A stretch of DNA of 64,000 nucleotides, taken from Chitinophaga sp. Ak27. GTDB lineage: Bacteria > Bacteroidota > Bacteroidia > Chitinophagales > Chitinophagaceae. Made by a program: the position numbers and the translations under genes. Under the pieces are notes generated by a model. That model made no database searches. It was not told the origin of the DNA and worked only from the letters and a program-made list of their open reading frames with translations. Position 1 is the first letter of the stretch, and every line of letters begins with the position of its first letter. Positions 1-7,797 of the stretch are shown here, piece by piece. The stretch covers positions 124,001 through 188,000 of the forward strand of contig NZ_JABAOB010000003.1 in the NCBI RefSeq assembly GCF_012726295.1. Reading direction: 5' to 3'.

Positions 1-66
1 ATTTAACTGATCGGCAGTTTTAAAATGCTTCAGAAAGTCGTCTGATAAAAAATCTTCTGTCTTCAT
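1..66 (-). CDS. IS256-family transposase, N-terminal fragment (cut by window edge)
   Basis: Only 22 residues are visible. They start MKTEDFLSDDFLKHF and are followed by KTADQLN. This matches the start typical of Bacteroidota IS256-type (Mutator-like DDE) transposases, which cut and paste the element. The reading frame is open to the window edge and the start ATG is at 64-66. The family call rests on this short N-terminus plus the IS256-like terminal repeat upstream; catalytic DDE residues are not visible. It may be intact or broken beyond the edge. Confidence 0.6.
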   Translation of the reverse strand, partial: MKTEDFLSDDFLKHFKTADQLN

Positions 67-120
67 AAAACTGTATATGCTTTAAAATTGAAAAATCGAG
101 GTGAAACACCCCTACTTTTA

Positions 121-148
121 GATTTTACACAGTTTATGAGATAGTGTC
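121..148. repeat. Probable IS256-type terminal inverted repeat
   Basis: The stretch contains TTTTACACAGTTTATGAG, which resembles the inner part of IS256-family terminal repeats (TTTACACAATTATnnGGAC-like). It sits between the transposase start and the unrelated downstream gene, where the element's end is expected. The mate repeat is outside the window, so this is not confirmed. Confidence 0.5.
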
Positions 149-172
149 ATTTTGTTTATAGTCAAAGATGGT

Positions 173-2335
173 TCAAACTGAAATGAATTCAACTGACTGC
201 TTTATCAGGTTCATGATGTATTCAATATTCTTATTGTCTTCAATCGCTATTTCATAGTCGCCATTACCCCAATGGCCAACAGCAGAAACATCCCTTGCTA
301 GTTTCTTGTTATCTTTCAATTGTCCTTTCTTTAGGTTAATCCACAGCTTTAGAGATTTTTTCAGGATTGAAATATCAGCTACAATCTTTTCGCCTGTTTC
401 AAAGCTAATGCGTATTTTCTTGGGGCTTACTTTCATTTCATTTGAAAGCTTTAATATTTCAGCCTTGAATTCATTATAAAGCTTTGTAATTTCAGGTGAA
501 GCATTTTCCAAGTGTTCTTTCTCTGTATATGTCTTAGCTTTTACTGTGACGACTTTCTTAGCAGCTTTTTTGGTTGCCTTTTCTTTGGCTGGTTTATCTG
601 TCGGCTTCGTTGTTGCAGGAGCTGCCACCACTGTTGGTTGCTTTTTGTTGGCAGCATAGTGAACCTTCATTGCTTTGATAATATCAAACAATAGTCGGAA
701 ATTTTTGAACTCTTCTTTATTAGTAAATGTTTTTGCTTTTGCAAGTAAGTTGGTCTTTGTAAGGTCTTTCAACTTTTCATTAATGCTTTCGATAGACTTG
801 CCGTTAACATGAGTAGCAATTGAGTTCAACGCATCTTTGTAAGCCTCCAATAAATGTTGTGTATCGTAAAAGTTTTCTACTGTGAAAAATTCACTTTTGT
901 GTACTGTATGTTTTGGATAACCTGTAGCATAAAACCCTAACTCATGCCGTTTTTTATTTTGTTGATTGGGAAATTGGCATTCCGTATGACTTAACTCTCT
1001 ATTTCCAGTAGCATCTACATCAAATACCCCAATACATAGTTTATTGTATTCAATTTCTGATGTTCGTAACCCAAGCATCATTGGGGGAATGTTGCAGGCT
1101 GAGTTCATGTAGAAAATATCAAAACTTAATTCAGGGTACTCGTCTTTCAATTTGTAAAAGGCCAGGTTAATATGTTCTTTATCGTGTTTTCCTTCTACCA
1201 GTAACACAATAGGTTTTTTAGCAGCTAGAAAGCTGTTCTGCTGATGCTTATTCCAAAACTCGCCTGTTATTTCTTCAATGATTTCCTGCCTGTTCTTGTC
1301 TTCGATTTTGCCAGCAATCAGCATGTACACATTTTCATCTTTTATAGCTTGGGTTATAGTGGGAGAATGCGTTGTAATAACAATTTGCCTATTGCTTTTA
1401 TAAGGTTCAAAAGATTTAATGATTTGCTCCTTATTGTTTAAGTGAACATGAGCATCAGGTTCATCTAAAATAAAGAGGCTATCTTCCTGCCCGGCAAATT
1501 CCAATGCTGCTTTAATCAGCAATAGTTTCTTTTCGCCCTCACTTAAATCCGTAATGGTTAAATTCTTGTTGAACTTGATAGCTATATCGTCAATTATTTT
1601 AGAGCCTTTTGGGGTGTTAGCAAGGTAGAGGTACTTATACAGATCATCTGTTACATAGCCTTTGTCCTCTATCAGTTTCTTAAATTCTTCTAACTTGTAT
1701 TCGCTCTTGCTGTCTATTCCCCTGATAAATTGTAAGGCAAGGTTATCGTTGTAGTGCTCATAATTCCGTTTCAGGAAATCTATCTTAATCTTTTCTACTG
1801 TATCAATTTTGAGAACATCTTTTATAAATTTCTTATTGCTTTCTGAATTTGATACTAAAAGGCTGAGCAATGAAAGATGCCAGTAGAATTTATTAAGGAA
1901 AAGCATTTTTGGCAGGTTTGAGTAATCCGTTCCCTGTTGCTGTGCTTTATTGATATTTTTTATAAATTCAAGATAGAATGGCCCATAACAATCTTCAAAC
2001 AACCTGTCTTCCTCACCGCTGTAAATAGCAATCACTTTTTGTGGCAGGTAAAGGCTTATATCAAGCATTGCAGTGCCATCCACAAAAAGGTTTTTTTGTG
2101 AACCTTTCTTTTCAATACGAACTGTATTGTTTTTTGAAGTTGCGTATTCCAGTGTATAATCAAAATCAACTTTGTAAGAAGATTTGTAGAGGTTTCGGAA
2201 TATGTGGCTTAATGCTTCCAGCAAGTTGCTTTTACCACTGCCGTTGTTGCCAATAAAGGCAATCAGGTCTGAGTTATGAGTTAAATCAGCATCAAGGTTT
2301 TTGTAGTTTTTTATGTGTAGTTCTTTAATCTGCAT
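173..2335 (-). CDS. OLD-like AAA ATPase with TOPRIM-type motifs and C-terminal DUF5655-like domain
   Basis: Numbering is from the ATG at 2333-2335 (720 aa); a TTG eight codons upstream is also in frame. An SMC/ABC-type ATPase comes first: Walker A GNNGSGKS at 29-36, signature LSEGEKKLL at 264-272, Walker B LFILDE at 287-292 and H-loop His323. TOPRIM-like motifs follow: VLLVEGKHD (Glu381) and VFDVDA (Asp439, Asp441). This layout is known from overcoming-lysogenization-defect (OLD) nucleases such as GajA. A Lys/Ala/Pro-rich linker (about 562-602) leads to a C-terminal segment (about 612-720, with the motif GHWGNGDYE) that matches DUF5655, a domain of unknown role. The start overlaps the end of hsdS by 11 bp, suggesting translational coupling. 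A role in phage defence linked to the restriction genes is inferred from family and context. ATPase genes inside hsd loci are known (for example rlo genes of Campylobacter). Confidence 0.8.
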   Translation of the reverse strand: MQIKELHIKNYKNLDADLTHNSDLIAFIGNNGSGKSNLLEALSHIFRNLYKSSYKVDFDYTLEYATSKNNTVRIEKKGSQKNLFVDGTAMLDISLYLPQKVIAIYSGEEDRLFEDCYGPFYLEFIKNINKAQQQGTDYSNLPKMLFLNKFYWHLSLLSLLVSNSESNKKFIKDVLKIDTVEKIKIDFLKRNYEHYNDNLALQFIRGIDSKSEYKLEEFKKLIEDKGYVTDDLYKYLYLANTPKGSKIIDDIAIKFNKNLTITDLSEGEKKLLLIKAALEFAGQEDSLFILDEPDAHVHLNNKEQIIKSFEPYKSNRQIVITTHSPTITQAIKDENVYMLIAGKIEDKNRQEIIEEITGEFWNKHQQNSFLAAKKPIVLLVEGKHDKEHINLAFYKLKDEYPELSFDIFYMNSACNIPPMMLGLRTSEIEYNKLCIGVFDVDATGNRELSHTECQFPNQQNKKRHELGFYATGYPKHTVHKSEFFTVENFYDTQHLLEAYKDALNSIATHVNGKSIESINEKLKDLTKTNLLAKAKTFTNKEEFKNFRLLFDIIKAMKVHYAANKKQPTVVAAPATTKPTDKPAKEKATKKAAKKVVTVKAKTYTEKEHLENASPEITKLYNEFKAEILKLSNEMKVSPKKIRISFETGEKIVADISILKKSLKLWINLKKGQLKDNKKLARDVSAVGHWGNGDYEIAIEDNKNIEYIMNLIKQSVEFISV

Positions 2336-3683
2336 AATGGTCAAAAATTTTCTGTTCAAACTCTATTTGAGCGGTACATAAAATATAATCTCTATCCTTA
2401 ATAATATTCTGAACAAGTTCTCGCTTCGCGCTAATCTCCTTCACAATCTTCATTTGTTCTTCCATTGAGGGGCAGATTATCGGCGCTTGCAAATACTCTT
2501 GTCCATTAATGTTTGGCTGACCAGCAACTCTTTGGTTTGAATGTATCCAGTTCTTAAAAGTATAAGACTTTGTATATTCCAATAAATACTCAGGTGCTAC
2601 TTTAGAAGTATCAATATTGTATTTTACTAGATAGCCCGCATAAATAGCCTTTCCATATTGCTCTTTATACAAAAAAGTCTTGCCAACTGTATTTCCAGAC
2701 CTTGCAATCAAGAAGTCATTCTCCTTTAGTAAAAATTTATCGTCGACGATTTCAGGTGAAACAAATTCATCGTTTAATGTACCGTTTTCATTGATATCTG
2801 TTATACGTATATAACGTGTGTCTGATTTTCTCTGAACCCCTTTAACATTTGCACCATACATGGGTTTGCCAATGACTATTTCTTTAAACTGAATAGGCTT
2901 AACGTTTTTATAGTTGGTAAGTGACTGATTAACCCATACATCCCATCTTGTAAAATCCTTAAACTGAAAAATCTGTAATCCCTTTTTAACTGTTTTCTGA
3001 GTGTTCTTTTCCACTCCCAATATATCCAAGAAATATTTCTCAATTTCTAATTCAATATTATCAGCTTGCGATTTAAGAGCTACGGCCTTACTTATTTTGC
3101 TATTATATTCTTTCAGGATATTCTCCTGTTCCTTAATTGAAGGCAACGGAATTTTGTACCCCAATACATGATAAGGTCTAATTGCAGAATAGTTGGTGCT
3201 TCCTGTTGATTTTACTTGTTTAAGAAACCCATTTGTCTTGACAAGAACACCTAAAAATTCAGGCAATAACTGGCTTGTATCAATGTCAAACAAAAAATAA
3301 TGACTACTTACTACTGCATCTTCTAACTCCTTTGGAACAATACCAAATCCACCAACTTTTGCATCAATTTCTGCAACTAAAAAATCATTAGGCTTGCATA
3401 ATTGTTGTTTTTTTGTTTTGATTTCTTTACCTAAAACTTTATCTCTCAAAACAACACCTTTGCCTTGAATCTGAACCCTACATCTCTTGTAAGACTGGTT
3501 ATCGTTGATTGTAATAATCTCTTTTCGTTGTTTTAACACCGTTCTGAGTTCTACGATTTTATACGCGGAGTTAATTTCGTTTTGATGACTGAGTGTATAA
3601 TAATCCCAGAAGCCCAATTCATTAAAATTGGTAAACTTTAAATACCTGTAGTTAGATGTGTTTATAACCTGCTGCATTCTCAT
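2325..3683 (-). CDS. hsdS: Type I/BcgI-like specificity subunit (HsdS)
   Basis: This 452-aa protein has the two-half layout of HsdS: two variable target-recognition domains, each followed by a conserved helical repeat. The first repeat starts near LGYKIPLPSIKEQENIL and the second near APIICPSMEEQMKIV. Each half is expected to read one part of a bipartite DNA site and to dock the methylase subunit. It starts 2 bp after the methylase gene's stop codon and overlaps the ATPase start, so the three genes form one tight transcription unit. The target sequence cannot be predicted from sequence alone. Confidence 0.88.
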   Translation of the reverse strand: MRMQQVINTSNYRYLKFTNFNELGFWDYYTLSHQNEINSAYKIVELRTVLKQRKEIITINDNQSYKRCRVQIQGKGVVLRDKVLGKEIKTKKQQLCKPNDFLVAEIDAKVGGFGIVPKELEDAVVSSHYFLFDIDTSQLLPEFLGVLVKTNGFLKQVKSTGSTNYSAIRPYHVLGYKIPLPSIKEQENILKEYNSKISKAVALKSQADNIELEIEKYFLDILGVEKNTQKTVKKGLQIFQFKDFTRWDVWVNQSLTNYKNVKPIQFKEIVIGKPMYGANVKGVQRKSDTRYIRITDINENGTLNDEFVSPEIVDDKFLLKENDFLIARSGNTVGKTFLYKEQYGKAIYAGYLVKYNIDTSKVAPEYLLEYTKSYTFKNWIHSNQRVAGQPNINGQEYLQAPIICPSMEEQMKIVKEISAKRELVQNIIKDRDYILCTAQIEFEQKIFDHYAD

Positions 3684-3684
3684 T

Positions 3685-5967
3685 TTAGTTTTTTACATAG
3701 AATATTTCAGGTTCAGAAACTATACTGTTATCATCAGCAATTGGTATTCGATAGATTTTGTCATCCTCTAATACCTCGTACTTGACTTTTTTAAATTTAT
3801 TGCTCCACAAATGGTTTTGATTGCGGTAAATTTTAAATTCTTCAGCCAGCGGCTCTAACTCGTTTTCAATTTTTGAACCAGTGCTGCTAATTCCTGCCTT
3901 TTGCACTTCGGCAATAGGTATAGAGTAGCTGAAACGAGCTTTTATCAAAGCCTTTGTTTCCGAAATAATCTTTTCTTCCAATAGCCGCAATTCTGCTTTC
4001 AGTTGTTTTTTAGCATCTGCATCTAGGGCTTGATTGCCTTTCAATTCTATCTTATCTTGTATTGCATTTACTTCTGCCTGGTATTTCTTCAAAGCTTCTT
4101 TCTCAGCTTTAGCGGCAATAGTATTATACTGTTTTGCTTCTTCCTCCGTAAATTTTTTGAAGAAGAGCAGACTTGGTTTTACAGTGGCCCCGCTAGCAAT
4201 AAATACATCCTGCGGAATGGAAGTGATAAACAGAATTTTTGCTTTGCTTTCTACAAACTCCCTTGTCTTTTGTAGGTTGGTATTGTTGAGCACCCCTTCA
4301 GGCAATACAATACCCATTCTGCCACCCGGCTTCAATAAGTTTAAGCATCGTTCAATAAACAATACTTCAGTTAGTGTACTCATACTGCCAGTTTCGTATA
4401 ATTCAAGCAATGATTTACCAATGTTATCATTAACCTGTTTCAATGCTTCATCATAAGCTTTTCCGTATCTTTTTTGATACTTTCTGATTCGTTCTATATC
4501 TGTGTATTTATCAGCTTCCGTTATTTTAAGACTTTTTTCAATACGGCTGCCGAATGGCGGGTTAGTAAGTATTACGTCAAAACGGTTCTCAAAAATGCCG
4601 TTTACATTCAGCAGACCATCGTTGTGATGAACACCACCGTGCCCATCACCGTGCATAATCATATTCATTTTTGCTGTACGGCTCATTCTTGGGTTGGCAT
4701 CTGTACCAAAAATGCAATCGTAACTCAGTTCCCTAATCCTGCTTTTGGAATTATTGATGTCTAATTCTGCATTCAGTTTGTAGAATAATTCGTTTACAGT
4801 TTCATCAATAGATTCTCTTTTTTTCTCTGTCAGTTTTTCGTAATCTGCATTGTAGTAATCTTTCTTAATCTTCTCCTTAGCCGAATGAATTTCATTTTCA
4901 ATTTTGGCTCTTACGTACTCAAATGCTTTAATTAAAAAACCGCCTGAACCACAACAAGGGTCGCAGATAGCTTCGCCTTCCTGTGGATCTAACACTTCCA
5001 CCATAAAATCAACTATTGTCCTTGGTGTAAAGAATTGCCCTAACTCACCTCTGAACGTTTTTCCTAAGAATTGTTCAAAGGCAATGCCTTTCACATCATC
5101 ACTGGTGGTTGACAAATTGTAAATCTCCAGTTCTTCTACAATAGCCTCAAAGCTGTTCTCCCGAATGCGAATTATTTCATTTGGCTCAAATAAATCATCA
5201 TCTTTGAAGTCCTCTTTGGTTTGTTCAAACAAAAACTGGTAAAAGTCTTTACCGTCTTTGGGTTTGTACTTTTCATAGCTGGCCTTATCTGCCTTAAATG
5301 CTTCCTTAGAGAATATTTGATTTTCAGAATTGGCTCTTTCGTACCTGATTTTTATAAAAAGAATTTTGCTGATTTCATCAAAAGCAGCCTCCGGTGAAAG
5401 TTTATCATTGTTACGAATTATATTATGGCATTTGAAAAGTAGTTTGGAAAACTCATCTCTTGTAAATGCTTTTGTTTGCTTTAATAACTCACTAATCTTT
5501 TTCTCATCATTGATGATTTTTGCATCAGGAATGTTAACTACTTCGTCCAATCGTTTGGGTATTTCGCCTTTTACGACTTTGAAGATTTTGGTCTCCTTTT
5601 CGTTTGTAGTAACGAAAAAATCAGCACCACACATTGCAGCATAGTTGGCTCCTTGAAAGTAATCATCTACTTGAATAGTTATATTGTCGGCTTTGCACTC
5701 AACGATGATTACAGCATTTTTTCTTTTCTTCTTATCGTCTGTATTTTTGTAAACAATAATATCCGCTCTTGCACCGCCAGTGCCTCTTTTGGTATTACTC
5801 ACCAGAACCTCCTGCTCCATTTGCTCTAGAGAAAAGCCGTAAGTGTTTGCCAATCTGCAGATATACTTTTGTCTTACAATCTCTTCAGGCTTTAGCACTA
5901 ACCAAACATTATCACCTTTAAGCGGTGCTTTGATTTTGTTGCCTTTTATTTCTATTTCTATAGCCAT
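3685..5967 (-). CDS. hsdM: BcgI-like fusion: N-terminal PD-(D/E)XK nuclease-like domain plus N6-adenine DNA methylase (HsdM type)
   Basis: This 760-aa protein joins two modules. Residues about 25-135 resemble the HSDR_N_2 nuclease fold, with Asp69 (in GGARADIIVY) and Glu90-Cys-Lys92 (in IIVECKAD) fitting a PD-(D/E)XK site. Residues about 275-650 are an N6-adenine methylase: the S-adenosylmethionine motif DPCCGSGG is at 336-343 and the catalytic motif NPPF at 469-472. Ordinary HsdM lacks the nuclease part. The fusion plus a separate S subunit resembles type IIB BcgI, where the A subunit both cuts and methylates. No HsdR helicase gene is present. The start ATG (5965-5967) lies 35 bp after the broken fic gene. 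Whether it cuts DNA is not shown by sequence. Confidence 0.85.
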   Translation of the reverse strand: MAIEIEIKGNKIKAPLKGDNVWLVLKPEEIVRQKYICRLANTYGFSLEQMEQEVLVSNTKRGTGGARADIIVYKNTDDKKKRKNAVIIVECKADNITIQVDDYFQGANYAAMCGADFFVTTNEKETKIFKVVKGEIPKRLDEVVNIPDAKIINDEKKISELLKQTKAFTRDEFSKLLFKCHNIIRNNDKLSPEAAFDEISKILFIKIRYERANSENQIFSKEAFKADKASYEKYKPKDGKDFYQFLFEQTKEDFKDDDLFEPNEIIRIRENSFEAIVEELEIYNLSTTSDDVKGIAFEQFLGKTFRGELGQFFTPRTIVDFMVEVLDPQEGEAICDPCCGSGGFLIKAFEYVRAKIENEIHSAKEKIKKDYYNADYEKLTEKKRESIDETVNELFYKLNAELDINNSKSRIRELSYDCIFGTDANPRMSRTAKMNMIMHGDGHGGVHHNDGLLNVNGIFENRFDVILTNPPFGSRIEKSLKITEADKYTDIERIRKYQKRYGKAYDEALKQVNDNIGKSLLELYETGSMSTLTEVLFIERCLNLLKPGGRMGIVLPEGVLNNTNLQKTREFVESKAKILFITSIPQDVFIASGATVKPSLLFFKKFTEEEAKQYNTIAAKAEKEALKKYQAEVNAIQDKIELKGNQALDADAKKQLKAELRLLEEKIISETKALIKARFSYSIPIAEVQKAGISSTGSKIENELEPLAEEFKIYRNQNHLWSNKFKKVKYEVLEDDKIYRIPIADDNSIVSEPEIFYVKN

Positions 5968-6002
5968 ATGTGAAATGATTTGTACTTGTCAGTTGTTTAA
6001 AA

Positions 6003-6599
6003 TTATGTTCTTGCAAAATCAATTAAAGGTTGAATATCTCCTGCATCGGCTGCTTTTATTGCTTTAAAGTAGATTCCTCGTGGGGCACCCTGCTTTACCA
6101 GATTGGCTGCTCCCCAGGTGTAAATTGGTTACTTGAAATTTTTCTTTATCACTATATCTGCTCTCAGGCGGCTATGCCTGCCGTTTCCATTGGGAAAACA
6201 ATGTACGCTTACCAATCAGTGCTTAAATCGTATGTTACATTCATCGAAGCTGTAAGTGCCATTGGCATACCAGTATTTTTCATCGTCCAGCAAAGTCCTT
6301 AACTCTGTTGGTATCTTCCATTTGTCCACGCCAATATTTTTATTGGTATGCCGGAACTCACCTGCCCATGCCCGTACATTGCCATACATCCGTTTATGTA
6401 CTGTTTTGAGAAAATCTTCGATAAACACATTGTCAGCCATAAAGGAACGCCCTAAACTCCATGCTACTGCCTGCTCAATACTTTGCTGTTCAAACTCGTC
6501 CAGCTCGTCGCGGGTAGCAATGGTGGGAATAAGCAGGTCTTCCTTTTCGTCTTTATCTAATGGTGTTTGTCCGTCTATATACTCACAGTCTAATCCCAT
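6003..6599 (-). pseudogene. Fic family protein (mobile mystery protein B type), broken by two in-frame stop codons
   Basis: The frame opens at the ATG at 6597-6599 and reads a normal Fic-domain N-terminus up to TGA at 6216-6218. The same frame continues through the Fic active-site motif HCFPNGNGRHSR (6168-6203), then a TAA at 6129-6131, and on to IYTWGAANLV and a final stop at 6003-6005. Frame is kept throughout, so two substitutions rather than indels look responsible. Intact proteins of this family add AMP or related groups to targets through that motif; any product here would lack it. The start overlaps the end of the mobile mystery protein A gene by 10 bp, the usual arrangement of this pair. 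Confidence 0.85.
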
Positions 6600-7045
6600 A
6601 AGGTTTTAGGCATTTCGTTTTTTATAATGGCTGCTCTTTCCTGAATGGCTTTTTCAATACGCTGTTTGGTGATTTCCTGGTCTTCCAGCTTCATGGTGTT
6701 GGAAGTTCGTACTATTTGTGTGGCCAGTTCTCTTGCCTTACGGTCTATCAATGCCTCCAAACTGCCATCGTTTGGCACAAAGCCATACACCAATTGCATG
6801 TCCAATGCCTTGCCCGCTTCCCTGAGGGCTTTGATGGAAATAGAACCGTCTTTCTCCCTGCTTTCCATGTCCTGCACACTCTGTTTTGTAACAGAAAGGC
6901 GGTTACCCAATTGTAACATACTCATGCCAATGGCGGTACGGATGGCTTTTATCCAGCCGGTAGGTGGTGAGGCCACCTTTTGCAGGCTGGTATAAACCAA
7001 CATTTTGTTATTGAGTTGCTGTATCTGTAATGACTTGTTGCACAT
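6590..7045 (-). CDS. Mobile mystery protein A (HTH regulator paired with Fic protein)
   Basis: This 151-aa protein matches the family called mobile mystery protein A, which travels with a Fic-domain partner in mobile regions. It carries an Xre-type helix-turn-helix around residues 33-75 (IRTAIGMSMLQLGNRLSVTKQSVQDMESRE), then KALDMQLVYGFVP and a charged C-terminal helix. It probably represses its own operon. The gene looks intact while its partner is a pseudogene. It is the first gene of the string running through the restriction genes, so it may also set their expression; that is inference. Three repeated ACTTTG elements lie upstream. Confidence 0.82.
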   Translation of the reverse strand: MCNKSLQIQQLNNKMLVYTSLQKVASPPTGWIKAIRTAIGMSMLQLGNRLSVTKQSVQDMESREKDGSISIKALREAGKALDMQLVYGFVPNDGSLEALIDRKARELATQIVRTSNTMKLEDQEITKQRIEKAIQERAAIIKNEMPKTLWD

Positions 7046-7054
7046 GATGGTAAA

Positions 7055-7167
7055 GTTATACTTTGACTAAACGACGGCAAATGTAAGGATATAATCTGAC
7101 AAATACATTAAAAAAGTAAGACTTTGGACTGACTTATAGATAGGGATAGTTAAGACATACTTTGGCT
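7055..7167 (-). promoter_or_regulatory. Upstream region of the mobile mystery A operon: three ACTTTG repeats and a -7-like box
   Basis: The plus strand shows TACTTTGACT (7059-7068), AGACTTTGGACT (7119-7130) and ATACTTTGGCT (7157-7167), in the same orientation. A minus-strand TACATTTG box at 7078-7085 fits the Bacteroidota -7 consensus TAnnTTTG, about 33 bp before the start codon. The repeats flank it, which is a plausible operator layout for the HTH protein just downstream. Binding is inferred. Confidence 0.45.
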
Positions 7168-7360
7168 ATTACATAAGGGATGAAATGTGGAAGTGAGTAG
7201 CCACACCTAATTATTTAGGTGTAAAATTTGTATCCATAGATTAGTCTGTTATCCCTAAACCTGTTAACCTGCCATTGCAGATCACAAATTCACTGAAAAC
7301 CTTTAAGTTCTGCACAAAAGAGTTCGACAATTGTCCATCCACCCCGACTTTTATTAGATT

Positions 7361-7400
7361 AAACATAAAACCCGCGCTCATCAGCGCGGGTTTTATGTTT
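7361..7400. terminator. Perfect 18-bp hairpin, likely bidirectional terminator
   Basis: Arms 7361-7378 and 7383-7400 are perfectly complementary around a 4-nt loop, with a GC-rich core (CCCGCGCT/AGCGCGGG) and A/T-rich outer parts giving a T-run on either strand. It lies in the gap left of MepB debris and right of the mobile mystery operon's upstream region, with no intact gene pointing into it from nearby. Confidence 0.7.
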
Positions 7401-7534
7401 GAATCGAGTTCCTTTGTTTGAGTCTCAGAATGCTGTAATCTGCTGCGGTAAAGGATTTGGAACGGTTCGAATCCTGTAGTCTTTTAATTGAGATGTCTTA
7501 GCTGAAAATGATACAACAATGTTGGTGGCAGTAA

Positions 7535-7615
7535 TTATGATTTAATAAATTCCAAAATGTCCTTGTTAATAGTTTCATGCCCTGTCGTTGGCATTCCATG
7601 TGAGAATCCTGGGTA
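7535..7615 (-). pseudogene. C-terminal remnant of an alpha/beta hydrolase
   Basis: The minus strand reads YPGFSHGMPTTGHETIN and then KDILEFIKS followed by a stop (7535-7537). This is the end of chloroperoxidase-like alpha/beta hydrolases, whose last catalytic His lies in the SHGMP stretch. Upstream of the Tyr codon the similarity stops abruptly near 7616, so only about 26 residues remain. It is a leftover of a deletion or cassette exchange, not a gene. Confidence 0.65.
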
Positions 7616-7797
7616 AGTATTAGTATTCCCTCGGCCCGCAATCGCCGCCGATTGAAAATATATTGTTGAAGTTAAGCGCAAAAGCTGATAGTTATTCGTC
7701 GGCCGGAACTAAAACTGGGATTTGCAATTAGCTGATGTTGCAATGTCCTGCCCAACTTGCATAAAACCCCAATGTTGACTGTTCGTTGTTCCTCTCG
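7616..7797. other. Non-coding junction with attC-like core motif
   Basis: Together with 7046-7534 this is a gene-free gap of about 750 bp. The part just downstream of MepB (minus strand) carries GTTGGGC (plus 7750-7756), which fits the GTTRRRY core of integron attC sites, inside a stretch with several short self-complementary pieces. I could not pair it with a clear second core, so a cassette attachment site is only a possibility. No coding potential seen otherwise; 7203-7222 is a small hairpin. Confidence 0.3.

Larger units (their letters stand above)
1..148 (-). mobile_element. Right end of an IS256-family insertion sequence (runs off the left edge)
   Basis: The first 22 codons of a transposase on the minus strand (ATG at 64-66) are preceded by a non-coding end that finishes in an IS256-like terminal repeat (121-148, with core TTTTACACAGTTTAT). 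The element's other end lies outside the window, so neither the full length nor the target-site duplication can be read. The outer boundary near 148 is inferred from the repeat, and puts the insertion about 25 bp past the stop codon of the ATPase gene. Confidence 0.65.

Noticed and set aside
7465-7485. GGTTCGAATCC resembling a tRNA T-loop
   Set aside because: The flanking bases do not form the 5-bp T-stem or an acceptor stem, and no D-arm or anticodon arm is seen upstream. At most a tRNA scrap; not called.
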